NCBI RefSeq assembly: GCF_006439055.1
Contig: NZ_RCZC01000010.1
Coordinates: forward strand, 245 to 64,244
Direction: 5' to 3'
Source: Sphingomonas glacialis
Lineage (GTDB): Bacteria > Pseudomonadota > Alphaproteobacteria > Sphingomonadales > Sphingomonadaceae
DNA: 64,000 bases
The notes under the pieces are model-generated. The model saw only the letters and a list, made by a program, of their open reading frames with translations. It made no database searches and was not told the origin of the DNA. Position 1 is the stretch's first letter, and each line of letters opens with the position of its first letter. Shown piece by piece: positions 36,128-44,753 of the stretch. The position numbers and the translations under genes are program-made.

Positions 36128-37155
36128 TTCGTGCGGACCTTCATGCCGTCCTCGAGCGCCGTCCCACCATCGGTCACGACCCTGTTGCCCGAGCTGACGC
36201 CCTTGACGATCGCGATGCGATCGCCGCCGGTCGGCCCGGTCTGGACGTCATGACGGTGGGCGATGCCGCTCGCGACCACGAAGACGTATGGCTGGCCGCC
36301 ATCATCGAGCAACGCCTGATAAGGAATGGTAACCGCGCTGCTTTGGGTCTGCGTGGCAACTTCCCCCTGCAGCACCTCGCCAGAGCCGATGCCGAGGGAC
36401 GGAGGCAGAGTCGTGAACACAGATTCGAGGCGGGTGTTCGGGTTTACGACCGGATCAATCGACTGGATCGGCACGGACACGGTCGCGCGGCCCTTGGTGC
36501 CGGCGATTTTGATCTGTGCACCAGGCGACAAGGTCCTTGCGACCGTGGGATCGGCCCCGAAGCGCGCACGCAGACCGCTCCCGTTCGTGATCATCGCGAT
36601 TGACGCGCCCGCCTGAACGAGATCACCGGGATTGTTGGCGACACTCGCGACATACCCTGCAGCGGGGGCTGTCAGCGCCAGGCTACCTGCACGACCGCGC
36701 AAGCTTGCCAGCGTTACGTCGGCACTCTGCGCCGCAGCCCGCGCCGTTTCCACATCGGCGTCTCCAACCAGTCCGTCTTTACGAAGCCGCTGCGCGCGAG
36801 CGTAGGCAGCATCGGCGGCGCGGGCATCCGCAGAGGCCTTTGCGAGATCGAGGCGGGTATTAGGTGCCGGAGACAACTGAACGACCAGTTGACCGCGTGT
36901 GACCCTGGTGCCGACCGGCGCCACGATGCGGGCGACGATAGCTTCAGTCGGTGCCGACAACGCGATGCTTCCGGCAGGTCCTGCCTCCGCGACGCCGTAG
37001 AGCTTCACGGTCTCGGCAATCGAGCCCTGCGTCGCCTGCGCGAGCGTGACCAAAGCAGTAGGAGGTGTCGCTTGGTCGGTGCTGCTGTCGCTTCCGGAGC
37101 AAGCAGTGAGAAAAAGGCCGACAGCGGGACCGAGCAATTTCAGATTCATGGCCAT
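36124..37155 (-). CDS. RND periplasmic adaptor lipoprotein
   Basis: A 343-residue membrane-fusion protein. The lipoprotein signal has the lipobox LTAC (Cys19), so it should be anchored in the outer leaflet of the inner membrane. The barrel-sandwich halves are at about 60-100 (GSIALSAPTEAIVARIVAPVG) and 155-185 (LTAPAAGYVASVANNPGDLV), with an alpha hairpin between them. It overlaps the TolC gene by 10 bases and the permease by four. An ATG two codons in is an alternative start with similar ribosome-binding distance. Confidence 0.92.
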   Translation of the reverse strand: MAMNLKLLGPAVGLFLTACSGSDSSTDQATPPTALVTLAQATQGSIAETVKLYGVAEAGPAGSIALSAPTEAIVARIVAPVGTRVTRGQLVVQLSPAPNTRLDLAKASADARAADAAYARAQRLRKDGLVGDADVETARAAAQSADVTLASLRGRAGSLALTAPAAGYVASVANNPGDLVQAGASIAMITNGSGLRARFGADPTVARTLSPGAQIKIAGTKGRATVSVPIQSIDPVVNPNTRLESVFTTLPPSLGIGSGEVLQGEVATQTQSSAVTIPYQALLDDGGQPYVFVVASGIAHRHDVQTGPTGGDRIAIVKGVSSGNRVVTDGGTALEDGMKVRTK

Positions 37156-38489
37156 GTCTCTTTCGGTGTTCCCGTCAGCAATTCGAGCGCGATCGTCTGC
37201 TCTTCGATGTCCTGCGTCGTCTGCGCGAGCAGCGTCTCCTGGTCGCGCAGCGATTGGGCTGCGGTTTGGGCAGTGGCGGGCGGCAGATCGCCACGTTTCC
37301 CGGCACGCGCTGTTGCCACCACGAACCTTTCGAGCGCCGGCAGCCCCTTGAGCACCGTGTCGCGTTGCGACCGGGCGACCGCGATTCCTCCAACGGCTGC
37401 TTCTATCTGGGCGCGGGTCTGAAAGACGCGGGCGTCATATTCAGCCCTCAGTGCTGCTCGCGTCGCGCGTTCCACCGCGATGCCACCTCTGTTGCGGTTC
37501 CACAGCGGCAGCGTGAAATCGATGACTGGTCCGAGCAACTGGTTGCCGGCCGAATCCCGGTTTGCATTGACGCTCAGCGCAAGCGTGGGAAACTGGTTTA
37601 GAATGGCAAGCCGCACAGCCGCCTCCTGTGAAGCGTAACCCGCCTGAAGCGCCTGAAGATCGGCCCGCTCGCGCAAAGCGACCGCAAAAAGCGCCGAGGG
37701 CGAGGCCGGTTGCTTGGGGAGTGCAAGCGGCGCCAGCTCCAGCTTTGTTGCTGGCGGGAGACCCAGCAACCGCGTTAGTTCGTAACGCGCCGCGGTGAGA
37801 TCGCGTTCACTCGTTCGGACCTGTTGCTGGGCGCTGAAGGCTGCAAGCCGCGCGGCTTGCACCTGCTCCGCGGCGATGTCGCCGCGCCCCGCTGCTCGCA
37901 ACGTTCGGTCAAGCAACGATGCCGTCGCCGCGAAGCTTGACCGCGCGAGCTCATAGATCCGCTCCAGACCTGCGATCCTTACGACCTGGATCCGCGATTG
38001 ACCTACGGTTTGCCACTCTGCCCAGGCGAGATCCAGCCGGACCTGCTCTGCCTGCCCGTGCGCCGCGGCAACGCGCGCACCGCGCGTGCGAAGCGCGTTG
38101 ATGTCCTGTCCCAGGGCTCTTGTCAGGTCGAGGAGCGGATCTGGCCCGCTTAAGACCTTGCTCGCCCCTATACTGAGCGTCGGATCGGGCATGAGGCGCG
38201 CCACAAATACCTGCGCGTCGGCAATCCCTGCTCGCACGCGCATCGCTTTAAGGTCGGGATTGGCGATTACCGCAATGACGCCGACCGCGTTGAGGTCGAG
38301 CGGTTGGGATAGGTCGATCGACGTCGGTTTTAGATATGGTCTGTCGATCGTCGTCGCGTCGTGAGCCAGCACCGCCTTGATCGAAGCAAGCGAAAGGTCA
38401 TTTCCGCCAGCCAGGGGCAGCGGCACAGGATGGTAGGTGGCGCACCCCGAAGCCAGTAGGGCGAAGGAACAGGCGAAATGGCGTTTCAT
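37146..38489 (-). CDS. TolC-family outer-membrane lipoprotein
   Basis: A 447-residue outer-membrane efflux protein. Its signal has lipobox LASGC (Cys16). Two TolC repeats are visible: DLNAVGVIAVIANPDLKAMRVRAGIADAQ in the first, and ALRERADLQALQAGYASQEAAVRLAILNQFP in the second, with long coiled-coil helices between. It completes the tripartite pump with the adaptor and permease downstream. The start overlaps the kinase stop (ATGA), making the two-component system and pump one transcript. Confidence 0.9.
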   Translation of the reverse strand: MKRHFACSFALLASGCATYHPVPLPLAGGNDLSLASIKAVLAHDATTIDRPYLKPTSIDLSQPLDLNAVGVIAVIANPDLKAMRVRAGIADAQVFVARLMPDPTLSIGASKVLSGPDPLLDLTRALGQDINALRTRGARVAAAHGQAEQVRLDLAWAEWQTVGQSRIQVVRIAGLERIYELARSSFAATASLLDRTLRAAGRGDIAAEQVQAARLAAFSAQQQVRTSERDLTAARYELTRLLGLPPATKLELAPLALPKQPASPSALFAVALRERADLQALQAGYASQEAAVRLAILNQFPTLALSVNANRDSAGNQLLGPVIDFTLPLWNRNRGGIAVERATRAALRAEYDARVFQTRAQIEAAVGGIAVARSQRDTVLKGLPALERFVVATARAGKRGDLPPATAQTAAQSLRDQETLLAQTTQDIEEQTIALELLTGTPKETWP

Positions 38490-39841
38490 CGTTCGAGCAG
38501 CCTCGGCAAGATAAGTGTGACGCGCAGCCCTGGCGCGTTGTCGGACAGAGTGACGCCGCCTCCATGCAACATCACGATGGCCGATACGAGATTCAGCCCC
38601 AGACCGTTGCCAGGGGTGGTCCGGCTGGCATCTAGTCGTACGAACCGGCGCAGTATGCGGTCATGGTCCGCCACGGCGACACCCGTTCCATTATCGGCGA
38701 CGATGATGCTGGCTGACGCTTCGTCGTGTATCATTTCGATCGTGATCTTCGTTCCGGTCGGCGTATGGATTTGCGCATTTTCAAGGAGATTGATGATCGC
38801 CTGCGCCAGCAGTTCCCGGTCCGCAGCGATGAAGACCGAACCTTCGATGGTACACCGAAGAGTGCGTCCGCCGTCTACGACCGCAGGTTCACAGCTTTCG
38901 CAGACGTCCTGAACCAAGGCGACGAGATCGACGGGTGCAAACGATTTTATCAGCTCGCCGCCTTCGACTTCCGAAATCCGCAGTATCGCGGCGAACAAGT
39001 CGAGCAGATCATCGCTTTCCCGAAGCGCGGCCTGAATGGCCGTCTGCTGTGTTCCGGGCGGCGCATCGTCCGCGAGCGCGCGCTCAAGTCCATTGCGCAT
39101 CCGGACCAGGGGCGTCCGCAAATCGTGCGCGAGATCGCTGGAAACCTGCTGCAAATTTTCCAGAAGAAAGGCGATGCGGTCGAGCATCGCGTTCAGCGAT
39201 GCAGATACAGCGTCGAACTCGTCGTTGCGCGCGCTGACCGGCATCCGCTGGCTGAAATCGCCGGCCATCACGGTGCGCGCGGTCCCGCTGATCCGGCCGA
39301 GCCGATGGCGCAGATAGCCCCCGAGGATCAACGCTCCTGCGGCGCCGGCCGTGAGGACAAGAACGAATGCACCACCGAACAGCACGAGGATCGTATGGTC
39401 GATCCGCTCCAGCGCTTCCGTATCCGCCGCCACCATCAAGGTAATGTTTTCAGGCAGGTTCGTGGCTAGGGCTCGCGCCGGATCAGCCCCCTCCTCGGGA
39501 TCGACAAAGACAATGTCGTGCCACCCTGAGCCCTTCGGTTTGGTATTCAGGCCGCCGGCGATGCGCTTGCCTGCACCGTCGAAGAGGGCGTAGCTGAACG
39601 AATTGGTCGGATGGCTGGCTTCGCGCGCATCGATCCGCTCGCGAAGATCGCCGAGGCCTTCATCGCGATAATCCCGCAACAGCGACGCGGACTCCTCGGC
39701 GATTGCGGCATCCTGCTGCTGCCTGAAGCTTCGATCGGCCGCCAGGAAGACGATCGCCCCCAAAACGGCCACTAGCAACGCGAACCCAGCTGAATAGGTG
39801 AATGCGATCCGATACGCCGCACTGGAGCGACGTTCAGGCAT
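38486..39841 (-). CDS. sensor histidine kinase of the efflux operon
   Basis: A 451-residue kinase with two membrane helices (about 12-33 and 152-178), a periplasmic sensor of about 115 residues (AIAEESASLLRDYRDEG to ALERIDHT) and a HAMP domain. The H-box is SDLAHDLRTPLVRMRNGLE, the N-box NLLENAQIHTP, G1 VADNGTGV and G2 GNGLGLNLVSA. It overlaps the regulator gene by eight bases. It is a paralogue of the kinase at 30730. Control of the adjacent pump is inferred from the shared operon. Confidence 0.92.
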   Translation of the reverse strand: MPERRSSAAYRIAFTYSAGFALLVAVLGAIVFLAADRSFRQQQDAAIAEESASLLRDYRDEGLGDLRERIDAREASHPTNSFSYALFDGAGKRIAGGLNTKPKGSGWHDIVFVDPEEGADPARALATNLPENITLMVAADTEALERIDHTILVLFGGAFVLVLTAGAAGALILGGYLRHRLGRISGTARTVMAGDFSQRMPVSARNDEFDAVSASLNAMLDRIAFLLENLQQVSSDLAHDLRTPLVRMRNGLERALADDAPPGTQQTAIQAALRESDDLLDLFAAILRISEVEGGELIKSFAPVDLVALVQDVCESCEPAVVDGGRTLRCTIEGSVFIAADRELLAQAIINLLENAQIHTPTGTKITIEMIHDEASASIIVADNGTGVAVADHDRILRRFVRLDASRTTPGNGLGLNLVSAIVMLHGGGVTLSDNAPGLRVTLILPRLLER

Positions 39842-40511
39842 CGGTGCGTATCCTGTATCCTACGCCACGCACAGTCTCGATCGGATCGAAATCAAAGTCG
39901 AAATTCAACTTCGCCCGCATTCGGCTAAGATGGCTATCAACAATATTCGTTTTGGGATCGAAATGGTACCCCCAGATCGTTTCCAGGAACATCGTCCGGG
40001 TGACAATACGCCCGGCGTGACGCATCAACTGCTCAAGCAAAGCAAACTCCCGTGGCTGCAGGGCGATGTCGCGACCGGCGCGTTTCACGCTGCGGTCGAG
40101 GAGATCCAGTGTCACGTCGCCCACTGTAAAATGCGTCTGCGGCTCGCGGATCGTAGGGCGGCGCGCCAGCGCCGCGAGGCGGGCAGCGAGTTCCGAAAAG
40201 GCAAAGGGCTTAACGAGATAGTCGTCTGCGCCCGCATTGAGTCCGCCAACACGGTCCGCGATTCCACCAAGAGCAGTTAGCATAAGGACCGGGGTCACGA
40301 TGTCCGCAGCCCGCCATCGCTTCAGGATTTCGACGCCGTCCATTCCAGGCAACATTCGGTCAAGGATTGCTACCTCGAACACCTCCACCGAACCAAAATG
40401 CAATGCTTCCAACCCCGACCGGACGCACGTGACGACGTGGCCGAGTTCGCCGAGCGAATGCTCGAGGAACTCGGCCAAATCGTCATCATCTTCTGCGATC
40501 AGGACGCGCAT
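39834..40511 (-). CDS. OmpR/PhoB-family response regulator of the efflux operon
   Basis: A 225-residue regulator. The receiver holds EDDDD, the phospho-acceptor Asp in AILDRMLPGMDG and DYLVKPF. The winged helix ends in ETVRGVGYRI. The PepSY gene lies 30 bases upstream and the kinase overlaps downstream. It probably activates its own operon, which also encodes the RND pump. It is strongly similar to the regulator at 32126, so cross-talk is possible. Confidence 0.94.
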   Translation of the reverse strand: MRVLIAEDDDDLAEFLEHSLGELGHVVTCVRSGLEALHFGSVEVFEVAILDRMLPGMDGVEILKRWRAADIVTPVLMLTALGGIADRVGGLNAGADDYLVKPFAFSELAARLAALARRPTIREPQTHFTVGDVTLDLLDRSVKRAGRDIALQPREFALLEQLMRHAGRIVTRTMFLETIWGYHFDPKTNIVDSHLSRMRAKLNFDFDFDPIETVRGVGYRIRTDA

Positions 40512-40541
40512 CTGATCGCGGCAGCGACGAAGGACAAAGTG

Positions 40542-40835
40542 TCAGTCCTTTTCATTCAGACCTTCAAATTTGTCTTCGACGATACGTCCGGTATTGGCGT
40601 CGACACCGATTTCGTGGATGCGCGCTCCCTGTCGGATGTCGAAAGAATAGCGCCAACCGCCACCTTCTTTTTCATACTCGGCATCGGCGACTTTGCCGGG
40701 TGCCGTGCTGAGCGCGATCGCGCGCGCCTGTGCCATCGACAATTTAGCCGCTGGTTTGTTCGGCGCGGCAATGGCCATGGCGGGAACCAAATCGGCAGCG
40801 GCGGCGGCCATGGCGAAGAGCGGAAGCTTGTTCAT
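40542..40835 (-). CDS. small periplasmic PepSY-domain protein
   Basis: About 97 residues from the ATG at 40835 (AAAGGA upstream), opening a signal peptide MNKLPLFAMAAAAADLVPAMAIA. The frame is open to 40973 but that extension lacks a ribosome site. The mature protein is one PepSY domain: KLSMAQARAIALSTAPGKVADAEYEKEGGGWRYSFDI, then HEIGVDANTGRIVEDKFEG. Small PepSY proteins often sit beside two-component genes and may act as periplasmic modulators. It is first in the efflux operon, which suggests strong induction with it. Confidence 0.85.
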   Translation of the reverse strand: MNKLPLFAMAAAAADLVPAMAIAAPNKPAAKLSMAQARAIALSTAPGKVADAEYEKEGGGWRYSFDIRQGARIHEIGVDANTGRIVEDKFEGLNEKD

Positions 40836-41187
40836 TATCAGTCCTTTCTCAAAGTTGCTCTGCGTTGAGCACCTCGGATTGGTACACCACCCTACATTGG
40901 GCCATCGATGCGGCCGCGTTATAAAAACCCAATGTGAGATCCTTTGGACACTTTTCCATCGTGGATAAGGCACATCGATCCCCGTCGGCCCTCACTGCGA
41001 GGAAATCGAACGGGTACGCGGAGGGCAACCCCGGTCCTGCTCGCCGGGGCTATGGCCGTGGCGCAGGCACAGACCGCAGCCGGTTGGCTGTTGCCCCGGA
41101 TGGGTGCCGAGGGCGTGCAGCAGATAAACGCGGCCGCGTGACCCGATCAGGCGCGCCACCTTACGCGTCGACTAGGGCCAGAGAATC
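40836..41187. promoter_or_regulatory. promoter region of the PepSY-TCS-RND operon
   Basis: About 350 bases without a supported gene, between the PepSY start and the terminator of the RcnR-like gene. It must contain the efflux operon promoter. No repeated box for the PhoB-like regulator could be fixed by eye. Confidence 0.35.
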
Positions 41188-41224
41188 AAGCGCCGCTCCC
41201 CCGCAGAGCGAGGGAGCGGCGCTT
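41188..41224 (-). terminator. strong hairpin terminator of the RcnR-like gene
   Basis: Thirteen-base perfect arms AAGCGCCGCTCCC (41188-41200) and GGGAGCGGCGCTT (41212-41224) enclose an 11-base loop, touching the stop codon of the repressor gene. No long T-run follows, so it may work with Rho or as a bidirectional block. Confidence 0.65.
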
Positions 41225-41494
41225 CTACCAATATTTCGAGATTGCTCGGAACTGCTCCACCGCGGCCTTGGTCCCTTCGCCCTCTTCGGCGTGGACGAGG
41301 CAATGGTCGATATGGTCGTTGATCAGCGCGCGCTTGGCGCTGGCGATAGCATTCTCGACCGCCTGAAGTTGCTGCGCGATGTCGACGCAGGGGCGCTCCT
41401 CCTCGATCATGCTGACGATGCTGCGAAGGTGGCCGTTCGCACGGTTCAGCCGCTTAATGATCGCAGGATGACTGGAATGATCGTTGTGGGCCAT
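41225..41494 (-). CDS. rcnR: RcnR/CsoR-family metal-sensing repressor
   Basis: An 89-residue all-helical repressor of the CsoR/RcnR/FrmR family. An N-terminal His-rich start (MAHNDHSSHPAIIKRLNRANGH) is followed by EEERPCVDIAQQLQAVENAI with the conserved Cys, then NDHIDHCLVHAEEG with His residues. The Cys plus several His ligands match Ni/Co-sensing RcnR rather than Cu-sensing CsoR (Cys-His-Cys). It is divergent from an RcnA-like exporter, with two G-tract palindromes between them. Apo-repressor should block both genes until Ni or Co binds. Confidence 0.87.
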   Translation of the reverse strand: MAHNDHSSHPAIIKRLNRANGHLRSIVSMIEEERPCVDIAQQLQAVENAIASAKRALINDHIDHCLVHAEEGEGTKAAVEQFRAISKYW

Positions 41495-41534
41495 GTCACC
41501 TCATGTAGGACATTCCTCGAACAATTGTCGAGCA

Positions 41535-41573
41535 TCCCCCTAGGGGGATAGACTCTATCCCCCTGGGGGGATA
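41535..41573. promoter_or_regulatory. two tandem RcnR-type operators
   Basis: ATCCCCCTAGGGGGAT (41535-41550) is a perfect palindrome; ATCCCCCTGGGGGGAT (41558-41573) differs at one central position. Their starts are 23 bases apart, about two helical turns. RcnR/CsoR-family repressors bind such G/C-tract inverted repeats. They lie between the divergent repressor and exporter genes, so both are probably controlled here. Confidence 0.85.
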
Positions 41574-41636
41574 TGGGAGCCCGACCTCGGCACCCAAGCA
41601 CAGCTATCGTCTGGACGCCCTGAAACATCGGGAAGC

Positions 41637-42764
41637 ATGATGACCTCGTTTGCAGACCTCATTCAGCAGGGTAGCACGAACCTGTGGCTGTTCATCCCGA
41701 GCGCGTTGCTGCTGGGCGCTTTGCATGGTTTGGAGCCCGGTCATTCCAAGACGATGATGGCCGCGTTCATCATCGCGGTGCGCGGCACGGTCGGCCAAGC
41801 CGTGCTGCTCGGTCTTTGCGCAGCCTTGTCGCATACTGCGATCGTTTGGGGGATCGCGCTCGGTGGACAGTATCTCGGCCGCGGCATCAACACCGAGACG
41901 ACCGAGCCTTACCTATTACTCGGCTCCGCGCTTATCGTGCTCGGCATCGGCCTCTGGATGGTCTGGCGCACGCGTGCGGACCAGAAGGCGGAGGCCGCGC
42001 ACGATCACCATCATCATCACGGCGAGGATGAGGTTCGCTCGATTGATACCGGCCACGGCACGATGCGGCTTGAGATCTTCGAGGACGGCGTGCCGCCCCG
42101 CTGGCGCGCGCGCTTCGGCAAGGGCGCATGGTCGGCCGAGGACGTGACCGTCACCACGACCCGCGGCGAGGGACGGTCGCAGACATTCCGGTTCGTCGAT
42201 CGTGGCGAGTTCCTCGAGAGCGTCGAAGAAATACCAGAGCCGCACGCGTTCGCGGCACGGGTGTCGCTCGGGCATGGCGGCCATAGCCACGACTATGAAC
42301 TCATTTTCGCCGAACACGAACATGACCACGCAGCGCCCAGCGAAGGCCTCAAGGTTACAGGCGACAACGCCTACATGGACGCGCACGAGCGCGCCCATGC
42401 CTCCGACATCAGTCGCCGCTTCGCCGACCAGAAGGTGACGACCGGCCAGATCGCGCTGTTTGGCCTCACGGGTGGGCTTATCCCCTGCCCCGCAGCCGTC
42501 ACCGTTCTCCTGCTCTGCCTCCAACTCAAGCGCCTCTCGCTGGGTGTCGTGTTGGTCAGCGCGTTCAGCGTCGGCTTGGCGGTCACGATGGTCAGCGCGG
42601 GCGTCATTGCGGCCCTCAGCGTCAACCAGATTCAGAAGCGCTGGTCCGGCTTCGGTGATTTCGCGCGCAAGGCACCGTACGCATCGGCTGGCCTGATGAT
42701 CGTAATTGCGAGCTATATGGCCTATTCCGGCTTGAGCGGACTCAGCCGCATCGGCGCGATCTGA
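41637..42764 (+). CDS. rcnA: RcnA-like nickel/cobalt exporter
   Basis: A 375-residue inner-membrane protein of the NicO/RcnA family. The first helices contain GALHGLEPGHSKTMMAAFIIAVRG, the family signature, with metal-binding His residues. A long hydrophilic loop (about 118-260) holds a DHHHHHGED cluster and further His pairs (GHGGHSHDYE, EHEHDHAAP). The C-terminal half has GLIPCPAAVTVLLL and further helices. It exports Ni(II) and Co(II). The 140-residue loop is larger than in E. coli RcnA (274 residues in all). Its end overlaps the DUF1289 gene. Confidence 0.88.
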   Translation: MMTSFADLIQQGSTNLWLFIPSALLLGALHGLEPGHSKTMMAAFIIAVRGTVGQAVLLGLCAALSHTAIVWGIALGGQYLGRGINTETTEPYLLLGSALIVLGIGLWMVWRTRADQKAEAAHDHHHHHGEDEVRSIDTGHGTMRLEIFEDGVPPRWRARFGKGAWSAEDVTVTTTRGEGRSQTFRFVDRGEFLESVEEIPEPHAFAARVSLGHGGHSHDYELIFAEHEHDHAAPSEGLKVTGDNAYMDAHERAHASDISRRFADQKVTTGQIALFGLTGGLIPCPAAVTVLLLCLQLKRLSLGVVLVSAFSVGLAVTMVSAGVIAALSVNQIQKRWSGFGDFARKAPYASAGLMIVIASYMAYSGLSGLSRIGAI

Positions 42765-42955
42765 TGCGTTCGCCGTGTGTTGAACTCTGCGGTTTCGACG
42801 CCCGAACCGGTTGGTATGAGGGCTGCGGCCACACGCGCGAGGAAGTCCGTCGCTGGCGTAACCTCCGGCCTGGCGACGCACGGCGTGTCGCAAGCGACCT
42901 CCCGCATCGCCTGGCGAAACTGAGTGTCCGCCTTGCCAAGGACGGTGCGCGCTGA
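42764..42955 (+). CDS. DUF1289 small Cys protein
   Basis: A 63-residue protein with the DUF1289 pattern: SPCVELCGFDARTGWYEGCGHT then EEVRRWRNL. Three to four Cys could hold a metal. Its ATG overlaps the exporter stop and its own stop overlaps the next start, so it is co-expressed with rcnA. DUF1289 proteins are widespread in proteobacteria and have no proven role. Confidence 0.8.
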   Translation: MRSPCVELCGFDARTGWYEGCGHTREEVRRWRNLRPGDARRVASDLPHRLAKLSVRLAKDGAR

Positions 42956-43305
42956 TGTTCTACCTTGCTGTCAAAGCCTTCATCTCCGGCATCTTGATCG
43001 CCGCGGCGTCGGAGGTGGCGAAGCATTTTCCCGGCTTCGGTGGGCTGAGCGCCTCGCTGCCGCTTGTCTCTGTCCTCGGCATGATTTGGCTATGGCGCGA
43101 CAAGCCCGACGCCGAGAATATGGCGGCGCATGCTGGTGCGACGTTCTGGTACGTCATTCCGTCACTGCCGATGTTTCTTCTTATCCCCGTGCTGTTGCGC
43201 TCCGGCCTGCCGTTCTGGCTTGCGCTGACGCTTGGGTGGATATTGACGATCGTGCTCTATTTGGCGATGACCTTGCTGGCGCCCCGGTTCCGGCTTCGCC
43301 TCTGA
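42955..43305 (+). CDS. DUF3147 membrane protein
   Basis: A 116-residue protein with four hydrophobic helices and the family features ISGILIAAASEVAKHFPGFGG, LPLVSVLGMIWLWRDKPD and TFWYVIPSLPMFLL. DUF3147 members are small inner-membrane proteins of unknown function. The start overlaps the DUF1289 stop by one base, and its end is 46 bases from an IS481 insertion. It belongs to the rcnA operon by position. Confidence 0.82.
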   Translation: MFYLAVKAFISGILIAAASEVAKHFPGFGGLSASLPLVSVLGMIWLWRDKPDAENMAAHAGATFWYVIPSLPMFLLIPVLLRSGLPFWLALTLGWILTIVLYLAMTLLAPRFRLRL

Positions 43306-43351
43306 TATGATGACGGTGCGTCGCCTCGACTTCTCGCTTTTTGGCGCGCTG

Positions 43352-44317
43352 CTAGGTGTTTGGTCCCGGAGTGTGGCGATACGGGTCGATCTTGAATCGA
43401 TCTGGGTCTTCTGTCCAGATGCGTGCGACATATTCGTAGGGAGTAAGGCCGCGCAGCGTCTTGAGGCGGCGCCCATGATTATAGGCGTCGATGAAGATCT
43501 GAAGATGGTCCCGAAGCTGGTCGTGACTATCGTAATGGTAGCGTTTGACGGTGGCGTCCTTGATGGTGCGGTTCATCCGCTCGACCTGGCCGTTGGTCCA
43601 TGGGTGGTTGGGCTTTGTCAGTCGGTGCTCGATGCCGTGCTCGCGGCAGATCTGGTCGAAGCGATGGACCCGGTAGCGCGCGGTCCATCCATCACGGTTG
43701 CGCGGGAGGTCAGCGAACTGGATGCCATTGTCGGTTAGGATGGTGTGGAGGTTGTAAGGCACTGCCTCGAGCAACGCCTCCGAGAAGATGACCGAGGTCG
43801 GTCGATCTGCGTTCTCATGGAGCTCAACAAAGGCGAACTTCGAGGTGCGATCGATCCCGACATAGAGGTGGAGCTTGCCCTCTTCGGTGCGGAACTCAGC
43901 GATATCGATGTGGAAGTAGCCGATCGGGTAAGCCTTGAACTTCTGCTTGGCGGGCTTGTCGGCTGTCATGTCGGGCAACCGGCTGATGCCATGCCGTTGC
44001 AGGCAGCGGTGGAGCGCCGAGCGTGTCAAATGCGGGATCGTGGCCTGCAACGCATAGAGACAATCGTCGAGCGGTAGGAGCGTGTGGCGGCGAAACGCCA
44101 CAACCATTGCTTCCTCCTCCGCGGTGAGGACGGTGGAATGAATGGCCTTCGGCCCCATCGCGGCATCGGCGGTATGCGCCCGCTTGCGCCACTTCTGCAC
44201 TGTCGTCGGACTAATCCCGTGATGCCGGGCGAGCGCCCTTACGCTCTCTTCACTCCGCTGTATCGCTCGACGGACTGCCTCAGTCGTCGTGGCGCTGCCG
44301 TGTCTAACCTGGCCCAT
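43352..44317 (-). CDS. IS481-family transposase
   Basis: A 321-residue DDE transposase. An N-terminal helix-turn-helix (RALARHHGISPTTVQKWRKR) is followed by the integrase catalytic core: FHIDIAEFRTEEGKLHLYVGIDR with the first Asp, LTDNGIQFAD with the second, and then HRLTKPNHPWTNGQVERMNRTIK with Glu. All three acidic residues are present, so it may be active. The TAG stop codon lies within the CTAG at the element boundary, so the gene uses target DNA for its termination. Confidence 0.93.
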   Translation of the reverse strand: MGQVRHGSATTTEAVRRAIQRSEESVRALARHHGISPTTVQKWRKRAHTADAAMGPKAIHSTVLTAEEEAMVVAFRRHTLLPLDDCLYALQATIPHLTRSALHRCLQRHGISRLPDMTADKPAKQKFKAYPIGYFHIDIAEFRTEEGKLHLYVGIDRTSKFAFVELHENADRPTSVIFSEALLEAVPYNLHTILTDNGIQFADLPRNRDGWTARYRVHRFDQICREHGIEHRLTKPNHPWTNGQVERMNRTIKDATVKRYHYDSHDQLRDHLQIFIDAYNHGRRLKTLRGLTPYEYVARIWTEDPDRFKIDPYRHTPGPNT

Positions 44318-44378
44318 AGCTCCTCCCGCCGTCCGTGTTGGTCAATCGTACCACCACACTGCGGGATCAAACACCTAG
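43352..44378 (-). mobile_element. IS481-family insertion sequence, apparently intact
   Basis: About 1.03 kb. The outer ends 43352-43376 and 44354-44378 are inverted repeats with only two mismatches over 25 bases (CTAGGTGTTTG...AGTGTGG). CTAG is present at both boundaries, the preferred target core of IS481. One full transposase gene lies inside. On the right side it cuts off a small secreted-protein gene. Confidence 0.88.
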
Positions 44379-44464
44379 TAATCTTGGGCCGATGCAGGCG
44401 CCGCGGCGATTGCCGGGACAGCCACGGTTGACACTATCAATAGTAAGATCGACGTCTTCTTCAC
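44375..44464 (-). pseudogene. signal-peptide fragment of a secreted protein, cut off by IS481
   Basis: A 29-codon frame from GTG at 44464 reads KKTSILLLIVSTVAVPAIAAAP and then ends ASAQDY at a TAG formed with the IS481 boundary CTAG. It is a convincing Sec signal peptide with an ASA cleavage site and almost no mature protein. The continuation is not found beyond the other end of the IS, so a deletion or rearrangement followed insertion. The original protein is unknown. Confidence 0.6.
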
Positions 44465-44753
44465 GGCTGCGTCTTTTTGCAGTGGTCCAATGATGTCGTT
44501 GTAGGCGAGTTGCCGTGGCATCATGCTGAACACGATTGTCATCGGATGTTTATTAATGCCCTAATCGGTCTTTTTATGCCGCAGCCAATCGGTTGGCGGG
44601 GATCAGCGCCATGCTCTCCGGCATGTCGTGATGATCGGTAATTCCTTGACGACCGACAAGGACTGGCGGGTGAAGATGGAACGCGGCGCTCATCAGCCAG
44701 CAAGAAACCAAGGCGCATAGGGTATCCGATTTGAAACGAGCGGAAATGTAGAC

